A stretch of 64,000 nt of DNA from Ustilaginoidea virens. Taxonomy: Eukaryota > Ascomycota > Sordariomycetes > Hypocreales > Clavicipitaceae. Both the position numbers and the translations under genes were made by a program. Of the stretch, positions 1 to 11,088 are shown piece by piece. The stretch spans positions 6,386,001-6,450,000 of the forward strand of contig NC_057316.1 in assembly GCF_000687475.1 (NCBI RefSeq), read 5' to 3'. Within the stretch, counting starts at the first letter, position 1. Every line of letters begins with the position of its first letter. The notes under the pieces were generated by a model. The model ran no database searches and was not told where the DNA came from. It saw only the letters and a program-made list of their open reading frames with translations.

Positions 1-233
1 TCCCAGCACTCTGTGATCAGGGGGTCGCCGAGAATATCTTTGAGACTGACAGCATCTCGGTTGACATGTTCCGGCAGATCCCGGATCCGAGTTAACTGCC
101 AGGGAGATTTCCAATGCGCCACCTCCAGACGCCGACTCTTTCGGGGAGGACTAACAGGGGTACGCAACGATGATGGCTGTTCTTCTTGACCCATATCCTC
201 CGCTCGTTCCCGTTTGCGAAATGCGTCCATCAT
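1..233 (-). CDS. TDP1: Tyrosyl-DNA phosphodiesterase 1, N-terminal part (partial at window edge)
   Basis: Seventy-seven codons run from an ATG at 233 (a second ATG follows at 230) to the left edge. The polar leader (MMDAFRKRERAEDMGQ) is followed by SPWQLTRIRDLPEHVN and VSLKDILGDPLI, a pattern I recognise from the start of the Tdp1 catalytic region (known family feature, recalled without alignment). Tdp1 hydrolyses 3'-phosphotyrosyl DNA links left by stalled topoisomerase I in the nucleus. The two catalytic HKD motifs would lie beyond the edge and cannot be checked. It is transcribed away from the PDI-like gene starting at 1194. The + strand also opens a short frame here (3..95), but the minus frame matches the family and is preferred. 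Confidence 0.72.
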   Translation of the reverse strand, partial: MMDAFRKRERAEDMGQEEQPSSLRTPVSPPRKSRRLEVAHWKSPWQLTRIRDLPEHVNRDAVSLKDILGDPLITECW

Positions 234-1193
234 GGTAACTGTTTTGCGGATCAGTCAAATGGGATGCTGGAGGGTGCCCCGAGAGCAGGCAGGGCCTCGT
301 TGTTCCAACCAGACTCCAAATTTCTTACTTCGCAAGTATGGGCCAAAAGGTTGCAGCTGCAGCGTTAAGATTTTGGTCCGACAACAGTAGACCGACCACA
401 CACACCTCAGGCGACTGTAATTGAAATGCAATCAATGATCCTCAAGCAGCCTCCAAGGACAAATGTGCAGACTTCAATAACGGGGAAAAGAGGAGGTTTG
501 TCCTACAAAGGAAATACAAGTCGGGGGAACCATTCAATGATGGTCGAAAGGACATGATGATAAAGGGAGGGAAAAAGCACGTCGGATGGTCGGATGTGTT
601 TGTGAAATTGGCACTTCTATAGGACTCTCCTGGCAGCCGCACGCGTTTCTTTGGTTCTTGCCTACAACGGTTTCTTTAGGGTGGCCCGTGGTGGCAAGCC
701 CATGAGGCGTGGCGGTGCACGGTGGCAGCTCAGTCATTTGCAAGTGGCGCGGTTTTCGCCTCGCTTCACCCAGCTCTGTGGCAGAAACGTCCCTCTTCCC
801 GGTCCCGTCGACCTCTGTCTCCGTTGCGCTCAGCCGACCTCTGCTCCCATCATCAGATCTTTGGCAGCCTCGGGTTTCGCCTAGAAGCGATCCCTTTCCG
901 GCTGCTGTCGCTCCATTTCTATGCCTCTAGGCGTGCCCAGTAAACGATCCGTGATCGCTTAAGGGGTCCAAGACATCCGAATTGATCCCCTGCAACAGTC
1001 AATTTAACTCAACCAAAACGGACTCGTCCAGCTCATCGCACGACAAACAGCCCACCAAACGAGATTTCTTCCGGGTGCGGCCCTTTACTGCTACACACAA
1101 GTCGCTCGATTCCTTGGCTCTCTCATATTTGATCCTTTTACTGGCTTTACTCGAGGCAAACCTGCTCCAGACGAGGAGCTACGTGACGTCCAC
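234..1193. promoter_or_regulatory. Divergent intergenic region, TDP1 / PDI-like
   Basis: This 960 bp stretch lies between two start codons pointing apart, so it should hold both promoters. I see no convincing gene. The sequence TACGTGACGTC sits at 1180-1190, directly before the PDI-like ATG; it contains a TGACGTC (CRE-like) core and the hexamer TACGTG. Confidence 0.5.
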
Positions 1194-3589
1194 ATGAGAC
1201 TGAGCGCCTGGTCGCTCCTGGCCAGCGCTGCGGCTCTGGTCAGGGCGAAGGAGAATTCCGATGCCAACAAGTCTGTGTCCCAGGGCACTGTTTTCGACCT
1301 CAAACCTGTCCCGCCCCTACTGGAGTTGTCGCCAGCAAATTGGAATGACGAGGTCAATAAGACCACATGGCTCATAGTCAAAAACTACAGGTGTGAAGCC
1401 GTCATTGTATTTTCCTCTCTGCGTAGAGATTTGCTAAGTACATGTGCAGCCCTTACTGTCATCATTGCCAGGCTTTTGCTCCCACTTTCCAGACTCTGTA
1501 CGAGTTCTATTACACCTCCAGCACCAGCGATGGATCAAGCTTTGAGACATTTTACGACTTCCGATTCGGCATGCTCGACTGCACCTTGTATGGAGACCTC
1601 TGCAACGACCACGATGTCTTGTCATTTCCCACAACAATTCTATTTCGGAATGGCCAAAAGTTTGACCAGGTTGTGGGCGCCAAAGATATGGACGTGGTCA
1701 GTGCAATGATCGAAAAGGGCCTCGAGAAGCAACAACCAGGGTCCCGACCCAAGCCTTTGGTGCTACCTAAAGCTGGTGACAAGGAATCACCCAAGGCTAA
1801 AACCGGTGATTCCACCAAAAAGGCGCCTGCGGAAACAGGTACATCGATCGACAAGGCGAGCAAGGAGACGTCAGGAAAAGAGGCTTCCAAGGACAAGGGC
1901 ACGTCAGGAAAGGAGACTCCCAAGAAGAGCAACGCCAAGGCCTCTCAGAAGCCGTTTGGCAGTGGCTGGAAGGTCCCTACAGCTGGAGAGTTGGAGAAGC
2001 AGAAAAAACCCAAGAAGCCAACAGTTACGCCAAACGAAGAAGGTGTGTCGGTTTCTCTGACGGCGGAAAGCTTTCAAAAACTGGTGACGCAAACTCAGGA
2101 TGCATGGTTCATCAAACTGTATGCACCTTGGTGCTCACACTGCCAAGCCATGGGGCCAACCTGGCAGCAACTAGCCAAGACTATGCGAGGAAAGCTCAAC
2201 ATTGGCGAAGTCAACTGCGACAAGGAGACGCGCCTTTGCAAAGATGTGCAAGTTGCTGCATATCCTACACTCATATTCTTCAAAGGCGGCGAAAGAGCCG
2301 AATACAACGGTCTTCGCGGACTGGGCGACTTTGTTCAATTCGCAGACAAGGCTGTTGATCTGGCTGGCGGCGTACCCGACGTCAACGCGACATCTTTCAA
2401 AGCATTGGAAGAGAAGGAAGACGTAATTTTTGTCTACTTTTACGACCATGCCACCACCAGCGAGGACTTTGAGGCCCTGAGAAGGATCCCTCTCAGCCTC
2501 ATCGGCCATGCAAAACTCGTCAAGACAAACGACCCCGAGCTGTACAAGCGTTTTAGAATCACCACCTGGCCACGTCTGTTGGTGTCCCGGGAAGGCAGAC
2601 CCACGTATTACCCGCCGATCACGCCCGACGAAATGCGCGATAAGAATGCGGTACTGGAGTGGATGCGGTCGGTGTGGTTGCCTCTTGTGCCCGAGGTAAA
2701 TCCCTCCAACGCGCGGCAGATTTTCAACGGCAAGATTGTTGTCCTGGGAATTTTGAGTCATGTGGACCAGAATGCCTTTTCCGGATCCCTGCGCGAGATG
2801 AAGACGGCTGCCAACGAATGGATGGACAGACAGATTCAGGAATTCCAGCTGGAGCGAAAGAAGCTGAGAGACTCGAAGCAAATGAGAATCGAAGAGGCCG
2901 AAGACCGTGAAGATCAACGTGCGCTTCGCGCCGCCAAGGCTATTCGCGTCGATATGAACAACTCTGGCCGTAAGGAGGTTGGTTTCGCGTGGGTTGACGG
3001 TGCTTATTGGCAACGGTGGATTCGACAGACGTATGGGATTGACGTCAAGGACGGTGAGAAGATAATCATCAACGATGAAGATGTAAGTTGGGCCTGGTTC
3101 TGTCGTTTGTGACTTTTTTTTTCTTTCTATTTTCTTTCTTTCTTTTTCTTCTTCTTCTTCTTTTTTTTTTTTTTTTTTTTTTTTTTTGGGATGGACTGGG
3201 CAAAGCTAGCGATGCCGACTAACAAGGGTTGACAGAACCGCCGATACTGGGATCAGACCGTGACTGGCAACTACATCATGGTCAGTCGGACGTCGATTAT
3301 GGAGACTTTGGACAAGATTGTCTACGGACCTCATGTTATCAAGCACAAACTCACAGTGTCTACCGTGGAGAAGGTCTTGCTGGACATCAAGTCGGCGTTT
3401 GTTGAACACCCATACCTGTCCCTGGGGTGCGTGATAGGGATGGGTTTTGGCACCTTGTCATGGCTCCGCGGCCGTTCCCGCCTCGGGCGCGGCGGGCATT
3501 TCAGACTGGACAATACCATGGGAGGAATCAAGGAACTTAGGGGGGGCCTCCTGGGAGCGAATGGGAACCCGAATACCAAGGCTGATTAG
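1194..3589 (+). CDS. ER transmembrane protein disulfide isomerase with two thioredoxin domains (TMX-like)
   Basis: Exons 1194-1390, 1450-3082 and 3236-3589 give 727 residues. An N-terminal signal peptide (MRLSAWSLLASAAALVRA) is followed by a first thioredoxin domain with SPYCHHC, rebuilt exactly across intron 1. A Lys/Ser/Thr-rich linker (about residues 175-265) leads to a second domain with APWCSHCQAMGPTW. A charged stretch (about 530-570) and a C-terminal hydrophobic helix (YLSLGCVIGMGFGTLSW) end in a basic tail, so the protein is probably anchored in the ER membrane with its active sites in the lumen. It should form or exchange disulfides in secretory clients. The introns have good branch sites (TGCTAAG, GACTAAC). 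Intron 2 carries a 27-base T run. The family is clear; the equivalence to a named yeast gene is not. Confidence 0.88.
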
Positions 3590-4873
3590 CTGAAGGGAAA
3601 GGGGTGCATGAGTGAGCTGTGCTTTTTGGAAAAAACACGAAGCAGTTTGTAGCGGGCCGCATGTCGAATTTTGAGAAAGATTCTTTTGGTGACGGAACGC
3701 CGTGGTCAGCGCAAAAGAAGGATGCTCGCCAGCAGCTGAAGGGCATGATGCAGTTGACGCTGACTTTTAATGACGCATTGCGCCTCGGGCGAGGGATGGC
3801 GAGTTAATGGGCTGTTTTCTTGATGGTAAGGATATGTTGGAGAAGATGAAACCACTGGGATGACATGGGGTGTCTTGTAGTTGAGTTGATCTGGACGCGT
3901 CTCACCAACCAAGGTCTGGGTCGGAATGGAGTTTGGGGTTTTCATCGGGGCCAACGGCTCTTGTGTATATAGAGTTTACACGACGGATAACGGGCTTTGC
4001 ATCCTCTTTTCGTCTCGGGCCCTGCTGCCTTGGCCTTGCTCGGCTATTTCCCTATGCACCTGAATATTCACCGATATGTACTGTTGATGATTACATCCTT
4101 GCCTGGCATAGGAACCTAGCCTGTAGGTGCCTACCTCCTAGTTGGACTGCTAATCCTATTCTTGATCGTGTCTTGATGGAAGGTGGGTTGATGCGTACCA
4201 CCTTCCTGTTGTGATTGTTCCCGGTAGTGCTCAAGTACCCTGCTGATACATTACTCAAGGTACCTAGGTACCTAGAATCTAGGTAGGTACATATGTATAT
4301 TCTAGGATGCAGCTGGTACTCCGTACGACGTAGCTTCAATGTTCCGAGTTCGTGGTTGCTCCACAGCAAAAACCCCCGCCAATCAGCCGAGTTGGGGCAA
4401 ACCCACCGCCCAACCACTGCCAGCCAGAACGGTCGACTGACAAGCTCGTCCCTTCCGTTTGCTTTCTTTTGCCTCTTGTCGCCGGTGAGCTCAATCAAAC
4501 CCTACGCTTTGTCTTTGCCTGTACGTGATAGATGCAATGAGCCTGTGTGGCCGCCCATGCTGGGCGTGTTTTCACCTTTTCCTCCCTGTGGCCCCAGGGT
4601 TTCAATCAGCCATCTACCTAGTCATCAGACACCTGGTGGAAGAGCTCTATGAAGCCCGCAATTTCATCACGATCTAACCCATTCGCAGATTAACCAGCTC
4701 ACACTTGGGAATTGATTCGGAGGGAAAAAAAAAAGGTCTCGAAGCGTGGCACACCTTCACGGCTTCACTTCCCAAAGACTTGCTCCCTCTGTCAGTCTCC
4801 GTCACAGCCCTGCAAGTACGACAGCGAACCGGATTCTCTGCGGCCCCTCGAGCGCCACCTCGATTCCGGCATC
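3590..4873. other. Intergenic, no gene seen
   Basis: The 3' end of the PDI-like gene and the upstream region of the acetyltransferase lie here. A cluster of TACCTAGGTA-type palindromes is found at 4250-4295, followed by a TACTCCGTA copy at 4317-4325. Short frames (for example 3619-3807) lack any recognisable protein pattern. Confidence 0.4.
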
Positions 4874-5513
4874 ATGGCCCATGCGGCCATCGTCATTCCC
4901 TTTGATGCGAAGCAGCATTCGCATCTCACGCCCTATCTTGCCGCCATACATGCTTCTTGCATCACCCAAGACCGCATCATTGCCACCTTCTTGCCGCCCC
5001 TTTCACACGAGAAGCTTCTGACGTGGTGGAAGGAGCGGATAGCTGAAGTCAACGACGGCAAGCGGTTTATCTGGATACTGGTGATTGAGACCGATCCCTC
5101 TGCAAGGCTCAAGGGGCCCGAAGTCATGGGCGTGGTAATGCTCTCGACACCGTACTCGGAAACAGGTGCGTTCCGGGGCACTGTAGAGAAGCTGTTGGTA
5201 CACAAGAATTTCAGGGAGAGAGGCGGTGCTCGGGCCCTCATGGGAGCCTTGGAGAGGGAGGCTTCCAGGATGGGGAGAAAGCTCTTGGTACGTATTTTGC
5301 CTTGACCGGCCTGAGTCCCGACTAAGCAGTGAGGGGGTCCCGTTGTAGGCCGAGCTAACTGAGGTGTAGTTGTTCGACACGGAAACAGGCAGTGCTGCCG
5401 AGGCAGTATTTAGAAAACTAGGTTGGGTTGAGTCGGGACGGGTGCCGGCGTACGGGTTGGGTCCGACGGGGGAGTTGAAGGATGGCGTCTTTTTTTACAA
5501 GCATCTCCAATGA
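4874..5513 (+). CDS. GNAT-family N-acetyltransferase
   Basis: Two exons, 4874-5287 and 5370-5513, encode 185 residues. The frame is open further upstream, to an ATG at 4712, but those residues look like untranslated leader, and the start at MAHAAIVIPFD matches the usual start of the fold. The middle reads GVVMLSTPYSETGAFRGTVEKLLV and then RERGGARALMGALE, the acetyl-CoA binding loop of GNAT enzymes (R/Q-x-x-G-x-G/A, here RERGGA). Exon 2 supplies the last strand, LFDTETGSAAEAVFRKLGW, and the C-terminal GVFFYKHL. The intron has a GCTAAC branch site. The substrate is unknown; such fungal enzymes often act on small molecules or antibiotics. Confidence 0.82.
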
Positions 5514-6340
5514 CGCTTGGCGCCCGCACTGCCGATGCCCGGAACTTCAACAAGCGCTCTGCTGACGGTTGACAAGTTGAGAGTCTCGAGGCGCTGCCAC
5601 GGACACACGGCAAGCCGGCACGCCGAATCCAAAGCACCCCAGGCCACTGGTGCATAGTATACAGAATCTTACAGATACCCCAGCTCGTTTCGGGCATTAG
5701 CCCGTGTTGCACCGTCATGCAGGTCGTTTCCAGCCTAGTACCAACAAAGCATGCCTGGGTCCCAAGCCTGGTATAAAACCCGCGTTAAGGCTGGGACCAC
5801 CACGGGAGAGTTGCTGGATCTGGGCAGGGCTCAATGCATCTGCGCGTCGTCGCGCGGGGGCTTTGCGTCGCTAGGCCCGGCCGCCCGGATAGCCAAGCCG
5901 GAACAGCAGCCCGAGTCACCGACAATCACAGGACCCTTTGCAAGACGAGGAGGAGCCGGTGCAGGTCACACAGGCTGCTAGCCTCCGGCCTTTATGCTGC
6001 TTGCCTTTTCAGTCTCATTTTCTCCCTTTTATTTTATTTTATTATTTTTTTATTTTGGCCTCCCCTAGTCGGCACTAGGCAGTAGTTTGACTGCAAAGCG
6101 GAAAAACCGGCCGCTCAGAAATTATTTGTCTTGCATGAGTTTTCCCTATTTACTTTCCAATTTGCCTGTGCCTAGCACTCCGCCGCAATTACAGATCCCG
6201 ACACCGACTCCGACTCCGACTCCGACACTGACGCCGAAACCGTGTCTTGCTGGATTCTTTCTTCTCTTCTATTCTTCTTTCAAATACAATCGTGCGTCAC
6301 ATAGTGCAGACCGGACTTGATCGACCAGGCGACAGGCGAC
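5514..6340. other. Intergenic, upstream region of RNase T2
   Basis: No gene is supported. A short hexamer repeat (CCGACT-like units) occurs at about 6200-6240 and a T-rich tract at about 6010-6060. Confidence 0.35.
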
Positions 6341-7765
6341 ATGCGTCACGCGGGCTTTGTCGTTGGCGTTGCTGCTGCCCTGGCGGGGACTGCGGCGGCG
6401 GGATTGTATCCTGGCATGACGCCCGACAATCATACGTGCGCGATTGGTGAGCAGGTGCCAGCGCCCGCTGGAAGGCATTCCTGGCATGCTCCCACGAGTC
6501 GGGCCGCTGCTTCAAGTGGTCGAATTGCGCTGACGCCGAGCGGCGCGAGCCAGTCGAGCCGGTACTCTCGTGCTCCTGCGAGGCCGCGCTGGACAAGGTT
6601 AAGGATACTTGCTGCACGGAGACGTACGGCGGGCTGCTGGTAAGTCGTCGCATCTGATGGCAAGGCAGGAGAAGAAGCCCAGAAAAAAAAAACAAAAAAA
6701 ATCCAAACCCGGCCTCGCGTGTGCTCACCTCGACCCGCGCAGGTGGCCACTCAACTATGGAGCACCTTCACGGGCCTCGAGAGCCACGGCCAACTCTATC
6801 CCAAACACGCCTGGGGCATTCACGGTCTTTGGCCCGGTAAGCCCTCCAGCTCAGCAATGATAGCATGCACCGACGTCAACCTGGCCCGCCGCTAACTAGA
6901 TCGACGCAGATTTCTGCAACGGTACGGGGAAACTCTTGCGCGTGAGCGTGCTCGTTCGCATCGCATCCCGCCCAACCCCGTCTCTCACTCACCCTTTGAG
7001 CAGGTTCGTATACCCAGTACTGCGACCTGAGCCGCCAGTATGACCCCAAGCCATCCCCCAACACCACGAACAACAAGCCCGGGGGCACCCCCGTCCCGGC
7101 GTACAGGGGCGAGCCCATCGACCAGTGGTTCGGGCCCTACGGCAAGCTCGATCTCCTGGCCTACATGAACAGGTACTGGGTCAGCCAGTCGGACCCCAAC
7201 TGGGTATTTTGGGCGCACGAGTTCTCCAAGCACGCGACGTGCTACTCAACCTTTCAAGCGGAATGCTACGTAAGCGCCCCTCACTGTGCCTGGCTGCCGG
7301 CGAGGAATGATCTGTCAGGCTGCTTCTTGTCGCTGATGTTGTTGAGTAAAGGGCCCCAAAGCTGCCCAGCACAGCGACCTGTTCGACTTCTTCGAGACAG
7401 TCATCACCTGGCAGCGCAGACTGCCCACATTCCGCTGGCTGGCCGACGCGGGTATCCGGCCGTCCAACAGCACAGGCTACACCGTGTCCGAGGTGCAGGC
7501 GGCGCTGACGGAGAGGTTTGGCCACCCGCCGTTTATCGGCTGCGGGGGACCCAGGTTCAACGAGACCGAGGCCGGTAGGGGATCGGCGGACAATGGGCGC
7601 ACGGTGCTCAACGAGGTGTGGTACTACTACCATGTGCGCGGGACGCCTCAGCGCGCCGAGGGAAGGAAGCTGGACGCGGCAGCCGCGGGGGGCAGATTAA
7701 CGACGTGCGCCACGGCCGAGGGAGCGGTCAAGTATTATGAGCGGACGGAGGGAAGTGAGAATTAG
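6341..7765 (+). CDS. Secreted ribonuclease T2
   Basis: Six exons (6341-6446, 6554-6639, 6743-6836, 6910-6921, 7004-7269, 7352-7765) give 325 residues. A signal peptide (cleavage likely after about residue 20) precedes YPGMTPDNHTC. Catalytic block CAS I is HGLWPD (His91) and CAS II is WAHEFSKHATC (His171, Glu172, Lys175, His176), the three-residue set expected for RNase T2 acid-base catalysis. Many cysteines (for example TCC, DFCNG, YCDL) fit the fungal disulfide pattern. Exon 4 is only 12 bases and encodes the end of CAS I (DFCN); skipping it keeps the frame. Intron 1 was chosen so that AI joins VEPVLSCSC and uses a GCTGAC branch site. The enzyme probably degrades external or vacuolar RNA. 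Confidence 0.87.
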
Positions 7766-8188
7766 AGCGATGATGGATGGGCGGGGTCCGAAAAGGAAAA
7801 AAAAGAAGAAGAAGCTTGGCAGTTGCCGAGATTCTCGTCGAATTCGTGGGACAGAGTTTGGCTGGACCCCTTGAGGCTGTGCATGTTGGCCAAGTTTTTG
7901 CGGCCGAGGTTAAGAGGGACTTTGTTGTCAAAAGAAAGAAGAAAAACAAAACAAAAAAAAAAAGTGCCTGCCGCAAGTGCCGCCGACTCTGTGGGCACGC
8001 AAAGAGACCAGCTGGACTTTCGTAACATTCCGCATATATAAATCTATGAGATGGCTTCTTTCAGGCACCCGCCGCGAACAACGGAACGACCACGTGTACC
8101 GCGCCATGGGGTTCCGCTTACACCACCATACGGATAGCCCCCTGCCTGGGCAGTCCCCGAAAAACTCTCCCCTCGCCTCCCCCCGAGC
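7766..8188. other. Convergent 3' region, RNase T2 / SEC62
   Basis: The two genes converge here. The stretch has A-rich tracts (about 7795-7815 and 7930-7965) that could serve polyadenylation, and no gene is seen. Confidence 0.35.
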
Positions 8189-9706
8189 CTACTCGTCGTC
8201 GGCTAGCTCCTCCACTTTGGGGGCTTCGTAGTGTCGCTGTTGCAGCACGCTCTTGTTGATCTGTGTTTCGGTGCCGGTGGTGGTGGCGGCGGTCGGCGCT
8301 ACTTGGCCCGTGGCAGCGGCGAAGGCGGGATTGGGGCCGACAGATCGGGCGGCAGTCTTGGCCTTTTTCTTTTTCTTCTTGTCGGCGGCAGACTGGTGAA
8401 AGGGGGGTGTCAGCGAGAGGGGGAGAGGGAGGGAGAGAAAAGCCAGAATGTAGAGAAGAGAACAAGGACAAGGAACAAGGGAAAGAAGGGGGAAAAAGAA
8501 AGAAGAAGAGGAAGAGGAAGCGGGAAACAGAGAAAACAGAGAAGAAATAGGAGAAGGAAAGGAAAGGAAAGGAAAGGAAAGGAAAGGAAAGGAAAGGGGA
8601 AAAACACACCTCATGCCACGCCCACACGGGACGGAAACTGTCCATAAAGGAAACATCTTCCCACAGGTTGGGATACAGCCACAGGCCCGGGGGCACGGCA
8701 AAGTACGTGACGCAGAACAGGATGACGCGGAAGATGGCCATGAGGAAGAACAGGCCCAGCAGGCCCAGCAGGCCCCAGCTGAGGTAGTAGACGCCCTGGC
8801 GCAGCACCAGCGGCCAGAGAGGGTACAGCACGACGATGAAGATCAGGACAAGAGCGACAGCAGCATAAAGCTGGCGCTTGATCTGGCTGCCCTCGTACAG
8901 CCAGACGTAGTACATGTCGTCGCCGGCGTCCTGCTGCTGCTCGATTCGCACGTTCCACTGGCCCTTGACTCGCTTGGGCTTCTTGCCGTTGGCACCCAGC
9001 TCCGGCTCGATCTTGCAGACTCTCAGGGCCAGCATGCTGAGGGGGAGCAGCTTGAACGCGTTTTCCAGGGACGCGCGATCCGTGATTTCGGGAAGAAGGG
9101 GGTTCTTCTTGCGGGCCTTCTCGTACGCAGGCGACTGCAGAGCTCGCAGAGCACGCTTGACTATGGCGTGGCCCAAGGGGGAAAAGGAAAAAAACAAAAC
9201 GGGGTTAGCAACCTGCGCCGACGTGGTGCTCTCCCTTTGGGGGGAAGTAAAGAACAGCCTTGCTCCTCCTGCGAGTTCGACGTACCTCTAAACATGTCCT
9301 TGCGCTCACCACCCAGGATGCTGGTGCGCTGCTTGAGATCCTGGCCTTTGAGAAAGGCCGCTACGGCAAGAGCCTGGGGATTGGGCGGTCCGGGAACGAT
9401 CGGCTGGGCCTGGTGTTGGTGATGGTGGCCGTGGCCGTGGCCGTGGTCGTGGTTGCAGTGTTCTCCGTGCACATGGCCCCCTGGGCCATGCTGCTGCTGC
9501 TGCTGCATCATTTGCATCCGTTGCTGCTCCATGGACTGCTTCTTGATACGCTCGATGAACTCGGGAACCGTCAGGCCGGCCTTTTCGGCGTCTTCGGCGA
9601 TTCGTCGCTGAATCTCTGCGATTTGCTCAGGCGTAGGGCGCTGGCCGGGCAGGAGCATGGGCAGAGGAGCGCCTTGCTCATGGCCGTTGGGCGGCGGCGC
9701 TGCCAT
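8189..9706 (-). CDS. SEC62: SEC62, ER post-translational protein translocation subunit
   Basis: Three exons (9706-9286, 9160-8610, 8392-8189) give 391 residues. The cytosolic N-terminus holds a Gln run and a His/Gly-rich block (HGHGHGHHHQHQ near residue 90). It is followed by the Sec62 cytosolic domain (ILGGERKDMFRVKRALRALQ). Two adjacent membrane segments (AAVALVLIFIVVLYPLWPLVL and LLGLLGLFFLMAIFRVILF) precede the conserved PGLWLYPNLWEDVSFMDSF. A Lys-rich tail ends in PKVEELADDE. Sec62 works with Sec63 and the Sec61 channel to import proteins after synthesis. Intron 2 holds an AGGAA repeat. The gene shares an upstream region with MED21. Confidence 0.92.
8554..8597. repeat. AGGAA pentamer tandem repeat inside SEC62 intron 2
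   Basis: About nine copies of GGAAA lie in the second intron, in a longer purine-rich stretch (8400-8600). On the coding strand this is a pyrimidine tract. Confidence 0.9.
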
Positions 9707-10216
9707 TGCGACGTCGAGATTGGGGCCTGGGAGGGGGGGAAGGAGAAATTATCAGGAGAACTCGTGCTCCCCGTGTAAGAGAAACGGGGGGGGATGGAAA
9801 GGCTTGCGATGGCACGGCAAGGGGCGGGTGGGTTGACGGGCGGGTTGACGGGCGGGCTGAGAGGCGGATGAGAAAATTGTGACTGAAGTTGTCACCATTG
9901 ATGCGACAAGAAGGTCTAGGTGTTCACTTCTCAAGGGATCCGCAGGCCAGAGCCAAGCCACAGGCACCTGACTGTGGACCTGTGGAGCGGCTCGTCTATT
10001 CTCGCCGTCCTTACTAGCACCACCATCACCACCAATCACCACCACCACCACCCATTTGGCCGCATGCTGATTGACGGGCAGCTAGCTTACATGGCAATAC
10101 CCTCGATAATCAACTTTGGGGCAACCGTCTAATCTTCGCCTACAGCTTTTGTTTTCTTTCGCTGTTTTTTTCTTCAGCAAGACCTCCCACCTACATGCAC
10201 TCTGCTTAGCGCCGCA
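9707..10216. promoter_or_regulatory. Divergent promoter region, SEC62 / MED21
   Basis: This 510 bp stretch lies between opposing start codons. It includes short CACCAC and GGCGGGTTGAC direct repeats (9824-9860 and 10018-10050). No gene is seen. Confidence 0.45.
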
Positions 10217-10776
10217 ATGGGTGACCGCCTCACCCAGCTTCAAGACGCGGTTGATCAAGTATTTACTTTCCCGCAGCCTGGCCCCCTTGACTCGGTAGCA
10301 AAATGAGAAAAAAGAGCACTGCTGATTCGCGCGATAGCTTGCGCAGCAGTTCGTGGCATGCCTGCACTTTGTCCAACGGAGGCACGACCTCGAGACTCTC
10401 GGCCCGAATGACAAGGTTCGCGACGCCAAGCAGGAGCCTCATCAGAAAGAAGGTATTTTTGTCAGACGGGCAACGGGACGTCACGCTCGCTGTTCTACAA
10501 GCTGATGCTTCTGTAGTCGATCCGCTACCGCCGGACGAGTTTGCAGCAGGCCTGAAGGAGCTGTCACGGGATCTCATCATCAAGGAGCAGCAAATCGAAG
10601 TGCTCATCTCCAACCTGCCTGGCCTCGACAACAGCGAGAGGGATCAGGAGAGGAATATCAGAGACCTGGAAGAAGACCTGAAGGCGGCCGAAGCGCAGAG
10701 ACAGGAAGCGTTGAAGGAACGAGATCAGATCCTGTTGCATTTGGACAACGTCATTCGAAGCATACGGCGACCGTAG
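10217..10776 (+). CDS. MED21: Mediator complex subunit 21 (Srb7)
   Basis: Exons 10217-10258, 10338-10452 and 10517-10776 give 138 residues, the usual size. The N-terminus [14 protein letters not shown] and the block [22 protein letters not shown], assembled across introns, match Med21. The C-terminal half is a coiled coil ([20 protein letters not shown] through [10 protein letters not shown]). Med21 pairs with Med7 in the middle module of Mediator, bridging activators to RNA polymerase II. Exon 1 encodes only 14 residues and would be missed by a single-frame search. The gene is divergent from SEC62. Confidence 0.93.
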
Positions 10777-11088
10777 CGTTTGACCATTTGCAGTGCCTTG
10801 CATGGGAACGGATTGCATAGCGTGGTGTTTTGGTTTTTGGTTTTTTCTCCTTCTTCTTCCTCTTCTTCTTCTTCTTCTCCTTTTTCTTTCGAATACGGCT
10901 AGGCAAGTCTTGTGCCAGTCAAGTTTCAATCTGAGCCATGGCAAGATTAAGACTCTATTGCTTCTATTCAGGTTCTTCTCGTCACGGTGATCCCTGGTTG
11001 GGCCAGAAGTAGTGGCAAGGGGCAATGCGCTTGAAACTGCTCCTTTGCTACCCATCAAGAAGGAACCGGGGTTCATGACCCGTGGTGC
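10777..11088. other. Convergent 3' region, MED21 / HAD hydrolase
   Basis: Pyrimidine-rich tract (CTTCTT repeats at about 10845-10890) between two converging genes. No gene is seen. Confidence 0.35.

Noticed and set aside
3..95. Short + frame resembling a protein C-terminus at the left edge
   Set aside because: The minus frame over the same bases matches the Tdp1 N-terminus over 77 codons and has a sensible start.
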